Source: Liolophura sinensis (Eukaryota > Mollusca > Polyplacophora > Chitonida > Chitonidae). From it: 64,000 nucleotides of DNA. The translations under genes were made by a program, and so were the position numbers. A model generated the notes under the pieces. That model was given only the letters and a program-made list of their open reading frames with translations, had not been told where the DNA came from and ran no database searches. Position 1 is the stretch's first letter. Every line of letters begins with the position of its first letter. The stretch covers positions 35,468,191 through 35,532,190 of the forward strand of contig NC_088302.1 of NCBI RefSeq assembly GCF_032854445.1. The letters run 5' to 3'. Shown here piece after piece: positions 13,446-25,301 of the stretch.

Positions 13446-14904
13446 GCATGGCTTTCTGATAAACAAGTCCTGTGATTTCGGAGTTTTGAAAAAGATAACG
13501 ATATGGCGTGCGCCGTTGAGATACGATTGCTATGCTATCATTAGGAAGGGCATCGTATTAGTTCAGTCTGGGCATCAAACTTGGAATCACTGACATTCTC
13601 TAGTCTTTGAAGCTTATGTAGAGGTCTACAGCGCTAGTAGGACCGTTTAAGTGGCCTTAAATGGAGTTTGAAGGCTGGTACTTGCCGTCCATGAATATGA
13701 CATAGATCTGAACTTCACAAAATAAATTCTTCAGTTCCTTGCCAAAGGTCATTGGGTTTCGCCCGGCTATCCGGCTTTTTACCGCAAAGAAAGCTGATCG
13801 TGCTTTATCTTGCCTTCAGCGGAACTCCGTGTCAGTAAGTAATACAGTAATGCACAAGAACACATTCCAAACACTTAAGTCGACGTAATCACTGGTCTAC
13901 AAGATTTTAATGTCTTTAAACTTTGTCGTTAAACGCTTACTTTGATCACGATCAAAGAGAAAAGTTTTACAGCAAACTGTTCCGACGAAATTGCTTGTCC
14001 GGGCAAGTTTTGTCATTTTAAAATTTCTTGTGCCATTTGATTCAGCTGAAGCCACTGGCTAAGAAAGCTGCAAACTTGTGCCACTGCTCACAATTTTGGT
14101 GCGAGAATGATATTGGTGGAGGTTTAATTTAGGAAGAAAATCATGTCCAAAGCCTGCCAAACATCGAGACCAGTTCCCCCGTGCTAAGTCCGCTTACCGA
14201 CTTGTAGTAAACTGTTTATAGGCGTTTGAGTTTTGTAGCCAAACCTTTCGTTATACATCTCTGCTCGGTGGCTTTAAGCCCTGTATATCGACTATCGGTA
14301 GAGGCAGTGGTCTAAATCAATCAGACACACGACGTTTTGGTTCCAACCCAGATTTCATTCAAGGAACGGTCCAACAAGTTGTCCACAATGCTCGTGTTTA
14401 TGTGAGCTTGCGGAAGTTCCTTGGAAATGTTTGGTCCACACATTAATTTCGCTCTGCGAGTATGTGCGTAGTGAAGATAATTAGCAAAAGATGATATACT
14501 GTATCCCAGGGGCTTCGTCGGTATAAAGGCCTATGGAAAATATTCTAAAGTACGGCGTTTGGCCAAATCCCAATAAATCAGTTAATCAAAAGCTATGGAT
14601 GGCTTCGTGTTTAATGAAACAAAGATTATTTTCCTTACCGATATGGGATTTTTAGATCATGCTTGCTTTCAAAGTTCTAGATCTCTGGACGTCATAAAGC
14701 TGAAGGTGCCATGGAAACACTTTATGGCTATTTACTTATTTATTTATTATTATTATTATTTTTTCTTATTTTGCTTAACACCAAGAACAATGACAATATG
14801 GTGCATGAATCAACAACAAGAACTCAGCGAAAGATATACTTAGTCATGATTTAATGCTCCGGTCGATGTTTGAAAGAAAATACACGTGCATGTACATATG
14901 TATG

Positions 14905-14965
<61 letters not shown>

Positions 14966-15300
14966 ATTCATGATGAACAAAAAAGCAAAATGGTGTGTAA
15001 TACAAGTCGACAATAATGAAGTGGTCTTAACTGAATGTGAAAGGACTTTTAGCTGACACAAAGCTTTTTCCATTTAAAGGTCTAAATGGGAAATTTACAA
15101 AATATTAACAACTTGTATTAGCATTCAAACACCTAAATCTTGTGAATATGTACCAAATTCACAGTTTTTGTGATTTTCACCACTGTGAAAAAAACTTTGG
15201 GGTTGATTTATGTCGTAGCAGTGAAAATGTCAACAAATTTATCGTGCGTTTATATCTGGAATTGTCATATATGTCAATAAGCTGGACAAACAAATTGTCT
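13446..15300. other. Intergenic, no gene recognised
   Basis: Unique-looking AT-rich sequence. At 14540-14592 there is a short piece resembling a SINE family A tail ('agtacggcgtttggcc', 'caataaatcagttaatc'). A TA microsatellite occupies 14899-14961. I find no coding region. Confidence 0.5.
14899..14961. repeat. (TA)n microsatellite
   Basis: About 25 TA dinucleotides preceded by a TATG run. The open frame across it, with alternating Tyr and Ile, is an artefact of the repeat. Confidence 0.95.
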
Positions 15301-15308
15301 CAGACATG

Positions 15309-15314
15309 TTTATT
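15309..15314 (-). terminator. Possible poly(A) signal of the TRIM-like gene
   Basis: AATAAA on the minus strand, six bases after the stop codon. That would give an unusually short 3' UTR, so a more distal signal is equally possible. Confidence 0.25.
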
Positions 15315-15320
15315 CAGACT

Positions 15321-16718
15321 TCACGTTTCGTCCATGTCTCTGTCGGTAGAGTACCTTGTGGATGAGTACTCAGCAGGCCGGCTACTGGTGGGGTGGCGAA
15401 CCACTCTGTAGCTCTCAGATCTACGCGGTCTCCGGGAACTCGAAGAGCGTGATCTCGCGGAGTTTGTTGCCTGCTGCGCCTGCACAACGGCTGCTGCAGC
15501 CCGCTGAGCCAATCGTTCTGCCGTTGCTATGACAGCAGCTCTTTCTCTCAACCTATCAGAGTCTATGACGCCTAACATCTCTTCAGCGGTGTCGTCACTG
15601 TCGTCACAGTGGAGAACGACGTCGTCTGGGTCGGGATTGTATGGCGGTTGTTCGGGGGTTTCCAGAATGACAAGCTGATGGGCCGGCAATGGCGCCTTCA
15701 GACCGAGATCCTGGTGTGACGAGAGCTCTCCTAGCCCACTCATGTCCACCAGAAACTGTCCTTCTGTCTTCACATCGAAGTCAAAACCTACAAACATCTC
15801 CTCTTCGTTTATGCCCTGGACTGTTTCTTCGCTCTCCAATTCCGTCTCCTTAATGTTCTGATGTAGCTCGAACAGCTGTTTCACGTCGTTCGTGGATCTC
15901 GCCTGAGTAAATGTGTCCAGTTTCTTCTGCATGTCATTCCCGTTCTCGCAAATTTTCACGAAGGCCGCGTTTATCTTGGATTTCTGAGCTTGTATCATCT
16001 CCTTCATGTCCGAGATCATGGCGTCTTGTCGACGCTCCAACAAAAGGCGATATTCTATAAACGTGTCCTTTATTTTGCTCCTTAGTTGTCTCTCGAGGAG
16101 ATCCAACCGTTTCGAAGCGTTTGCCAAACTGTCCGATTTCTCTTTCAAATGCCCCATCGTTTCGCGACCCTTGATCTCAATATTATCGAATTCTGCATTG
16201 AATTCGTCCAACGTCTTCGACACATCCACGATATCGTGGCCCTGGTTTTCTTTATGATCCAAGACAGTGCAATCTCTGCACACTGGCACTAAACAGCGCT
16301 TACAGAAGAAGTTCAAGGGTTGATTCTCATGCTTCGGGCAGTTGTTGCTCGCTTTGGAAACGGCCTTGGACAGAAAGTCAATCATTTGTATGACCCGATG
16401 GTCGCTGGGTAAGGCGTTGATCTCGGATCTGCTGATGTAAATCTCGACCCGGCAGCTTGGACATTTGAGAACCCCCTCCCTGTCTTCGTCGTGCCAGAGT
16501 AGGCCACGTCTGCCTGTCTGCTCGTGCATGTCGAACACTCTCTGCAAACATGGCTGACAGAACGTGTGGTTACACGGGAGAGATTTTGGCAGTCTTTCGT
16601 TCTCGTTGAACTTCTCGTGGCAGATGTTGCATCTGAGAAACTGCTCCTCAAACGCTTCCTCGTCCACAACGACGCTCCGTCTGGCCATACTGTCATCTTC
16701 TACGGCGCTCGTAGCCAT
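15321..16718 (-). CDS. TRIM-like RING/B-box/coiled-coil protein
   Basis: 465 aa in one uninterrupted coding exon. The start MATSAVEDDS is at 16718, eight bases after a splice acceptor at 16727-16728; the in-frame ATG at 16736 lies upstream of that acceptor, so I did not use it. RING ligands are C30, C33, C49, H51, C54, C57, C86 and C89; the loop between C57 and C86 is long (28 residues). B-box type 2 ligands are C127, H130, C139, C142, C147, C150, H155 and H161. A coiled coil follows at about 170-290, then an acidic stretch (DPDDVVLHCDDSDDTAEE) and an Arg/Ser-rich tail (SARSRSSSSRRPRRSES). There is no NHL, SPRY or other known C-terminal domain. The family are E3 ubiquitin ligases. I cannot assign an ortholog. 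Confidence 0.9.
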   Translation of the reverse strand: MATSAVEDDSMARRSVVVDEEAFEEQFLRCNICHEKFNENERLPKSLPCNHTFCQPCLQRVFDMHEQTGRRGLLWHDEDREGVLKCPSCRVEIYISRSEINALPSDHRVIQMIDFLSKAVSKASNNCPKHENQPLNFFCKRCLVPVCRDCTVLDHKENQGHDIVDVSKTLDEFNAEFDNIEIKGRETMGHLKEKSDSLANASKRLDLLERQLRSKIKDTFIEYRLLLERRQDAMISDMKEMIQAQKSKINAAFVKICENGNDMQKKLDTFTQARSTNDVKQLFELHQNIKETELESEETVQGINEEEMFVGFDFDVKTEGQFLVDMSGLGELSSHQDLGLKAPLPAHQLVILETPEQPPYNPDPDDVVLHCDDSDDTAEEMLGVIDSDRLRERAAVIATAERLAQRAAAAVVQAQQATNSARSRSSSSRRPRRSESYRVVRHPTSSRPAEYSSTRYSTDRDMDET

Positions 16719-17106
16719 TGTGCTACCTGAAAGCATAATACGGAATTTATGGCGTTAAACTTAAAGTAAAAAATGGTAATAAAATATTTCATTTTTCTAT
16801 ATCATCTGCCTTCAAAAATGTTCAAAACACTTTTCATCAGACAAAATAATAAGTATCTTAGTAACGGACTACATTTTAGGTCCATTTTACTCCTTGTTGA
16901 CGTGACTTGAATACAGTAACAAGCAAACAGTAGCTCCTGTACGGACCTCAGATGTCCGTGTTCATTCAGCAATGTGTGCCAAGTGGAGTCACATATACTG
17001 TCACATATACTATCAATACATCGCCTGGCTCTAAGCGCTCATTATATGTAATCTCAGTATTTATTATGCATGTTTGAATTCCATGCACTTGAGATTGCAA
17101 TAAAAC

Positions 17107-17130
17107 CTAATAATAATAATAATAATAATA
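17107..17130. repeat. (TAA)n microsatellite
   Basis: A short run of TAA/AAT trinucleotides in the intron of the TRIM-like gene. Confidence 0.85.
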
Positions 17131-17354
17131 TGCATATACGCATTCATGGTATTAAAGCTTTATTGTGCAATATTCCAATCCCTGTTTATATTAACAGTTT
17201 TGTGAGTAATAAGAAATTGGATACATGTTAAAGCTAAACGTGCAAAGAACGTAAAAAATTATTTGGTCACTAAATGAAATCCTAATATTTCACCTTTTTA
17301 CATATTGAATTACAAAATGTTATTACGAAATACGTGCACGTAAGTATTAGTTAT

Positions 17355-17622
17355 GTATTTATCTGATGGGTGTTTTACATCATGTGTAAGAATATTTCAC
17401 TTATACGACGGCGGCCAGCATTATGGTGGGTGAAAATTTGGCGGAGCGCGGGGGAAACCCACGACCATCCGCAGGTTGCCGGAAAACCTTTCCACGTACG
17501 GTCGGAGAGGAAGTCAGCATGAGCTGGACTTGAATTTACCGCGACCACATTGGTGGGGGAGGCTCCTGGGTCATTGCGCCGCGCTGTCGTGCTAACTCCC
17601 TCTGTCACGGAGGCCCTCCATG
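17355..17622 (-). repeat. SINE family A, near full-length copy
   Basis: It reads head to tail on the minus strand. The tRNA-like head is at the high-coordinate end ('ggaggccctcc', complement of the family's 'gggcctccgtggct'), followed by the 'gagctggacttgaa', 'caggttgc' and 'cttatacgacggcggcc' blocks. The tail near 17355 is degraded. Confidence 0.85.
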
Positions 17623-17987
17623 TGAATAATAAGTCTGACAGTACATTCCACAACAAAACACAAATACTATGTATGTCATCTTGCAGACTTAAAGCTTATG
17701 TACTCAGGCAGTAAATTCAATGGTGGTGTCACTAAAACAAAAGATAAATATATTAGAAGAAAACAAACTTCAATTTTTTTTATATTAAGATAGCTATAGG
17801 AAATACCAGGCCAAGTTTAATATTACACAAGTTAGAAGTAAACAAGCAAAAATTTGTTACGAAAGTTTCTTTGTTAGCTACGAGGCCGCACGTCACGGGT
17901 GGATTTCCATGCCTAATTTCTAAAGCTTTTTAAGTATCACTAGTAAGTGTAGCAATATCAATTGTTCTCTAAATAGAACTTTGCCTC

Positions 17988-17990
17988 ATA

Positions 17991-18061
<71 letters not shown>
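17988..18061. repeat. (TA)n microsatellite
   Basis: More than 30 TA dinucleotides in the intron between the TRIM-like coding exon and its probable 5'-UTR exon. Confidence 0.95.
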
Positions 18062-18062
<1 letters not shown>

Positions 18063-19602
18063 CGTTCGTGTAGCTTACAGTCACGTTGATCTATCCCTTT
18101 AAAATGTGTCTAACGCAGCGCTCTATTGGTCAGTACACTTATACATGTATAAATCACAGTTGTAATGTAAGACGCAGTAATTTTTATGGTCACTGCCTCC
18201 TAGACAGAACGTTGAACAGGCAAACCGTTAAACTTACTGATCAATAACCGATTAACCCACCTTAGTAAGTTGTGTAGAGGAAACACAGTTTTGGCAAACT
18301 GCCAGCATTGTTTGACAGATGTTGACATTAGACGTATAAACAGCACGCATGCATGTATATAAATGCCAAGTAATTAGCGCGTGGTGTGGCCACCGTTAAT
18401 TAGATTCTGTTGTCCGTTTTGATTAGATGTTGAAATTTGTATACATATCTTATGAATGCTGCCAAGTGGAACACTCCGTAAGACGCTTTGCAGCATTAAG
18501 GCATATACATGTTCCGCTTCATATATCTACACTAGATCTATGATCTTTTATTGATCAGAGATCGAACTATAGGTAACCACAGTGTAGCCTACGAGACGTT
18601 GCGTTGCCCGTATACTTAGCACAACCAGTCAGTTGCCACGATCGATTTTTCTCCATATACTCTTAATGAACCTCTTTGTAATATGAGATATGATACAGTA
18701 AATAAAATGCAAGTCCCCGTGGTGTGTAGTGTAATACAAGATGTAGCTTACGTATATGTCATTATATACAGTCCTAAACACGGGGAAAAAATCTTGTTGG
18801 GATCAAGGCTAAATCAGTGGTCCGGGAAAAATGTGTAAAACAAAACATGTTATTTTGTGTCAGATCGATTGACTATCGTACTTTGAATTAAGGGGTTTAA
18901 CAATTTTTCATCACTTGAATATTTCATCAATATCACGTAATAATGTAACCTTTACCTTATATTGACGCCGACACTGTTCTACCTATTCAGTACTGGTACG
19001 ACGCCGAATTTCATCCAGTGCTTCAGTTCAAACTTTCTTGTTCTATATTTCGACACAAAGTATGTTACATTCGCTTTATGAAGCCAGAAGACAATGTTGA
19101 CTGTTTATGTTGGAACCATAGTCACAAAGCTGATCTCACTTGTGTACAGTATTAGTAATCACTCCTTGTACAAAGGTATGCGTGTCGATCAGCTGACGCT
19201 ACGGGGGAAAGGCTTGGCAGAAAACCTTTACCAATACTACGTACTTGTGAGTGCAGGCCCAGTGTCGTCATAAAGCTGACATCAACAAAAATACACAGGG
19301 TCACCATGTGACGAAAAGGGCTGTATAAATACAAATTATAATCCAAATAGGGACATCTGTCCAGTGTGCTGGGTCAAAGATACAGTTGGGCCGTCGGGAA
19401 TAGACCGGGCACGTTGCCAAAGAAAGCCAGACGTTTTAATATGTGAGGACAAGCGTGTTTGAAGTAGACGTCCGTATGTCGGGTAGGCTTATGGTAGAAT
19501 GCATGGCCAAGAGACTTTGTTCAACACATGCACCACTTTGATGTTCATCCGCTATAAATAAGCCTGTAGGTACGGGTCAGAGAGAAGACAATGTACACTC
19601 AC

Positions 19603-19690
19603 CTTTGCGGTCCGAAACTGCGAGTCCTTTGTCGGAGCCATGAGCGACTGTGGTTACAATGCTCGAGAGAGAGTAACGATGGAGACAAGT
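19603..19690 (-). other. Probable 5'-UTR exon of the TRIM-like gene, with upstream ORF
   Basis: On the minus strand an exon-like segment ends in CAAAG|GTGAGTG (donor at 19602-19598). It is the best donor I see upstream of the coding-exon acceptor at 16727. It carries an ATG at 19641-19639. After splicing, that upstream frame (starting MAPTKDSQF) runs 21 codons and stops five codons past the main ATG in another frame. The 5' end is a guess and the splice is inferred. Confidence 0.45.
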
Positions 19691-19975
19691 CCGGACATGC
19701 GTCCCTTCGGCGCGCGAACGGTTGAATTAAATACGTCAAAGAAAAAAGTTAAAAATCTAAAAAGAATAAAAATTTTAGTATTTGACCGACGTTCGTGTGC
19801 ACCATAGATTGTGGTACATTTTTTTATTCTTCATACATTATATTTAAGCAAGAACGTTTATAAAAACTGCTTTCTGGTGCAAGTAAGGTTTCACTGAAAA
19901 GTTGTCTCCCTTTGCAAACAGTAGGATTAGAGTTACCTTCCCTGAAGCTTTCCGAGATGGATTTGCCAACCGATT

Positions 19976-20021
19976 CAATTTATTTATTTGACTGGTGTTT
20001 TACGCCGAACTTAAGAATACC
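19976..20021 (-). repeat. SINE family A, tail-only insertion with target duplication
   Basis: Only about 46 bp of the SINE 3' end is present ('attatttgactggtgttttacgcc'-like order on the plus strand). It is flanked by a perfect 11-bp direct repeat, GCCAACCGATT, at 19965-19975 and 20022-20032. This is a heavily 5'-truncated target-primed insertion. Confidence 0.85.
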
Positions 20022-23000
20022 GCCAACCGATTGAAGAGTTATTTCATTGAGTAGTTAAAGTTAGCGCCAGGTTTAAGTTATAATATCGGTCTTGTTGTAA
20101 TATAATCTATACTTCATCGTAGACTAAATATGTTAATAGAGAGCTAGCTTTATACTTAATATGCCTACTCTTTCGAACGACCAGGCCTATACATGCAGCG
20201 ATAGCCTGCGTGGTGGAAGAATACTCATGTATACATACGGGTCGATTTAGCTACAGCATAAGCGAGTACATCTCATGAAAATTGGCGTCCGGGCTATGAA
20301 ATCCTATATACAGCCGCTACAAGATATGTAGGCCTAGGCCTACCATACAAAAAATGATAAAACAATGTTTAAGGTGTATAGACCTATTTCAAAAGTTCCA
20401 AGAACACTGGTAAGGTATTTTTGGCACTAAACAGTGGTGACTGCTAACTGAATGACATATAATAAACAAGAAACGTTCATAGGCCCCATACCGGGAGCAA
20501 TCAGGGAAGATAATAGGTCTTGGTTGAATAGAAGTAAACTGTAGTCTTTGGGTACACGTTATTTTGGAAACGGGCCCCATGCAGGGACAACCTCTACGGT
20601 TGACATGCAATTACCGTTTGACACGGGACTATGAATAGACTATCCGGCACAGCCATAAATGCGGTTCGTAGCTCAACCATATACTATGCATTCGCGTGCA
20701 AAGAATAAGGGCGGGTTTATTGTGACATGTAATATAATGTCGATATCAATCACTCAATAGGAATCACGAGATACGTGTTCAGTCAAGGCTTTGGACTGGG
20801 AATTTGTGGACTCCTCCGCTGCTACTGTTGTTGAGTCCTTGGTGACAATGGACTCACCCAATGGATTTACGTTACGTTACGTTTTATTTCATTCCATTCC
20901 ATTCTTCATACATTATATTTCATTCCATTCCATTCGTGGTGAAAGTAATCGTGATCTCGTTACGTCACAGAAAGACTGAACATCTGTAACCAATGTGTGG
21001 GACACCTGGTTGACCTATTTGCAAAAATACTGTTTCTGATTGGTCTGTGTGTTTTTGATTGACGGTTCTAAAGGGTCTATAAGCGGTCTACAACGCCTGA
21101 TTGGCCGTTTGCGCTGTCTGACCTTCGATCAAGAACGTTTGACTTAAATATATCCATAAAAGAATCCAAAACATCTGTCAAAATACGTCCTTATCGGACA
21201 TATACACATAACACGTACCATATATCAAATCATTATACCACTAATGATTAAACGATTGAAGTTCAACGTTTTGGACAATCAACTTCATCTAAGATTCATA
21301 CAGGCCAATACTGTTAACCATGAAGTACATATCAGGAATTATATTGTCTATACCACATTGGCCAAAGGACCTGGTACAGTAAGGCGGAGAATCGGTCCCA
21401 CAGATGTACGATAAGATAAGTGCAAATTTCAAAATCCCATTAAAATTCTGTAAATTTCAAAATCAGAAGTACAAAGCTTGGTCGAATCACCCATAAAAGC
21501 TATATGGCCATGAAAGCAAAGGTTGTTTAGTAATAACTCGCAAAAAAATACTCTCGATCAAAAACGCCAATTTTTCCTTCAAACGAGGGACTGTCTTTCA
21601 TTTACAGTATGAAAATTAACGCTAACCAGAAAAATATCTTTACTGAAACTTTCATGTGTGCATTTCTACATGCTGTCAAAGTTTCGTTCTGATTAACGTT
21701 TGTCTTCATATGTAAAAAAAAAAAAATTATCATGCAATAAGTTTTGTCATATTTTTCGCAAGTTTAAAATCCGTATTTCATGTTTATACACTGTCATGTA
21801 TCGTTTATAGTACAGCGAACTATTAAAGTAACGATAGAGAACAGGTTTCACCTCGTGAGGGAATTCGAATCTTGGTGGGGTTTTTTCTTTGGCAACACTC
21901 TTTTTGTGTGAGTAAAGATGTAGGCAGTCTTGAATTAAATAAGTGTTATCATGAATCAAAGTTATTAAGCCACGTGTGGCAACTATTGCGAAATCATACG
22001 TGAATTACGGGGTCCTCCAAATATCATTAACATTAACATGTTATGCGTTGAAGTATAAGCCTGATCATTTGCCATATATGTACTTAACTGATTAGTGCAT
22101 AACTATGTGCTCAAGAATTTTGTGGTGCAGTGATACAGTGTCTAATGCACAAAGAAAAAAACAGATTTCAGCGTGACCGGAGCAAAATAAAACTGAAAAA
22201 AGAAATTGTCTTACGAGTGTGCCAGCAGCTGTCAATCACAGCTATAGACAGTTTCGCTTCTCGAGGTGCATTGTCCCTTGCACTGGGGCCAATTCCCCGC
22301 CTGACCGTACCAGGTCTTTTCTTACCGATAACCCTTCAAAATGTTTTGCTGAAAACCACAAAATGTCTAGCTGCTAATCGTATCAGCAAGATCAGTTCAT
22401 CAGTTTTACAATTGTTCTGGCTGCTTCACAAACTTCTCTCCCTCGGAACACTACTAGAAAGTAACAATAACGAGATGCAAAAACTAATAAGACATTTTTA
22501 AGCAAAAACAAAAGTTGTATATTATATTTATACAAACCTCAATTTCCATTATTCGATCGATGGAAAAAAACAACGAATGCACGCTAAAAGTAGACAGCTA
22601 TAAATTTTAAAAAAGCTGACCACCGAAAAAATGAACTGATTTTTTTTCCTATTATGGACACTGACTTTCCATAACTGAGATTTACGTTAGCATATGGAAC
22701 CCCTTAATGGAACAATCAACCTGTGCACTTCTTGAAAACATTATATAATAGACGACAGCCTCTAAACATTTATAATTCCTAAATCTGATATGGGAAAAGC
22801 TGGGTCAGCGATATAAACAACGTATATACGACTGTAGAAATAATCTGCGAGATTTCAGCACTGGATCTGATATTTGTTTATACACTATCAACAGTCGACC
22901 AGTTTTTGCCGGCTTAATGTTACAAGTGCAGTTTGTACTCGTATACTGCCGCCATCTCTGTATACATGGCCGCAGTAATATTACACTGGTGCCACTCATC

Positions 23001-23454
23001 TATAGGTATCTAGGAATAGCTATATAGATTAATGAAGTGCTGCAGATTTAACATAGCTTCGTTTTATTTATAGGCACCATCTTTATTTGCTCCTCGTTCA
23101 ACAGTATAAAAATACCTACATTATAAAATAACATTTTTCAAAAATAAGAATGATTTACTTGTGAATACACGTATCATGGCAGGGGATATAGGCCTTCGTG
23201 ACAGCAGCAATTGAGAACAGCAGCGTAGAACAACAATTTGTTACACCGATTTCCTCTCAGGCGAGATACCCAAGTAAAATTCTCATCATTCTGCAAGACC
23301 TTAAAAATAGGCGTATTGTGTAATTCATTGGTTTACAGTGCTCATCATATATAGAAATAGACCTTCTATCGATCAGCGCGACATCAGTATAGTCAAAAGT
23401 CCATTACATTAAAGTATGCAACTTCCCTACAGCTGATCTTCACAGCACTTCACA

Positions 23455-23796
23455 CTTTTCTTTCGGGACCGGTAGATCCAGGATCAATTCTTGATCGAGT
23501 CACACCTAAGACTTTAAAAGAGGAAGTTGTAACTTCCTCGCTTGGCGTTCAGCATGAAGGGGATAGTGCAACGACTGGTTGACCCGTATCAGTATAACGG
23601 CTCGGGCGGGACGGCTTACTTGCCTTCGGTAAGTCGTCTCAGTGAAGCAGCACTAAATAAAAGAGCGGTGGAAATCCGTCCTGCAACAAGGAGGCAAATT
23701 ACACGTACATGCACCCTAATGATTCCTTCGTCGTCATATGACTGAAAAATTGTTGAGTACGACGTTAAACCCCAAGCACTCACTCACTCACTCACA
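23455..23796 (+). repeat. SINE-like family B, full-length copy
   Basis: It starts near 'gggaccggtagatccagg' and contains 'aagaggaagttgtaactt' and 'gcttggcgttcagcatga'. It ends 'gttgagtacgacgttaaacc' plus an (ACTC)n tail. A second near-complete copy lies inverted at 58624-58945. The tail closely resembles that of family A. Open frames inside it are incidental. Confidence 0.8.
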
Positions 23797-25301
23797 CTTT
23801 TCTTCCATTTCTAACACATTATGTGACGTATATGCGCAGCCATGTATTTTTTTTTTTTGTCTCTCTAATGCGCAGGTGGGATCCAAACGCAGTTGTGTTG
23901 AAATAGACTTGAAAACTTACGAGAACGCAGAGTTCTTTGATAGTAATTGTTTTAGAGTTGATTAGAAGTATAAAAATAGTCAATGGGTTTATAACTGCAT
24001 ACCAATTATGATTATTGAAATCGTAGTTATTAAATAAGAAGTTTCGTTTTTAATGTGTGGCCTGGTCTGCAGCCGTTTACAGTTAGATTTCCCATGACAT
24101 TCACAATTTCCACCAAAGAGCCTGGCATATTTCTCCACCGGGTGGCCCGAGCTTATACAGATGACGTAAATTGTGTACTGTACCGTGGAGACCTGCTATA
24201 CGAAAGTTGCATACTTCTAGGTAATGGACGTCTGGCATAGCCTATAACGTGCGCGTGATTTCAGGCATATTTGGCGGTTTTCGAATGGCGTTCCAGTGAG
24301 GCTGCACTACACCTGTGTCAGCAAAGAGATCAGCATTCTACAAGAACGCCCCGTTATGCCTCTAAGCAAATAAAACAATCGGTTTTAGGATAAGTAATAT
24401 AATAGCGTTAAAGCGTCTCACTATCTATAAGATTGTTAGTTTCACTGCACGACAATATCATGCGTATACAGGTCATTTACTTAACTATATATTATATTAC
24501 ATCACCATATATCACCTATTGCGTCCAAATTAGTGGAACATGTGGTATTCCCTTTTGATCTTTAAGAACGACCAAACGGTCATGTCATCAGAAGTGATCT
24601 ATCCTTCAGAATGGGACAACCCACTCTGTTGCTAATTCCCTAAGCACTGTTAGAGTTACGTGCTTATTAATTACCATACCGACCATTAGTAAGGACGTGG
24701 TGTTATCATGGTAATTAGGAGCACGTGACGATACAAAATCTTCATGCAAGCGCACACTGCATTGCACATGATGAGCTGAATGGTTCTGACTTATGAACTA
24801 TCCGCTATGATGCAGCGCGAAAACGCACATATACTTCTTTGGACATTGCGGTCAATTTTTTTAATAAAAGTTAAAAAATATATTCAAAGCTCAATGCATT
24901 CGACATTGCATAAGTTAATTGCTGAGTGTATACATTTTCCGCAAGAGTGTATATCCGGTGGGCATAAAAAATGGGCCGTATTTTGAAGCTGCATTGCTCC
25001 ATTATCCTTTGTTCAAACCCTTTCAAACTTTAGATATTCAAATGGCATGATTTTGTTAATACACTGACTAATTTTCAAGGTCATAGCTTGAGTAGTCTGT
25101 ACACATTGTTAAAATGAAAACAAAGCCTCAAAAACGCACGTTCCGGTGACCCACATTGCATCACCTATCAGGTGTCGTGAGTAGAGCGCGCGCTGCATCT
25201 GTGTAACACACGTCACTGAAGTGTCGTGTGGAAAAATTGTCTGGCTCTAGTGTCGGAGAAACCCTTCTGGTGAGTTTTTCCACACCACCACCGTCAAACA
25301 A

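Larger units (their letters stand above)
19700..25300. other. Intergenic, no gene recognised
   Basis: This stretch holds the tail-only SINE at 19976 and the family B repeat at 23455-23796. Several short open frames, the longest 22130-22501 (+), have no domain or splice support that I recognise. A short run of CATTC/CATTCCATTC pentamers lies near 20885-20935. Nothing else can be named. Confidence 0.45.

Noticed and set aside
12066-13593. Several similar 60-90-residue open frames (MCTLDNIHTC...) in a row
   Set aside because: They are the same minisatellite unit read repeatedly; frame and length follow the repeat, and there is no domain.
14840-15073. Open frame with alternating Tyr-Ile
   Set aside because: Translation of the (TA)n microsatellite.
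16719-16736. Six-residue N-terminal extension (MLSGST) of the TRIM-like protein
   Set aside because: It lies mostly upstream of a good splice acceptor (TTTCAG) and would be intronic.
20880-20940. CATTC/CATTCCATTC run as an interstitial telomere or satellite
   Set aside because: Only a few imperfect pentamers; not the animal TTAGGG repeat and too short for a satellite.
22130-22501. 123-residue open frame as a gene
   Set aside because: No recognisable domain, no splice context, and the composition fits chance in this stretch.
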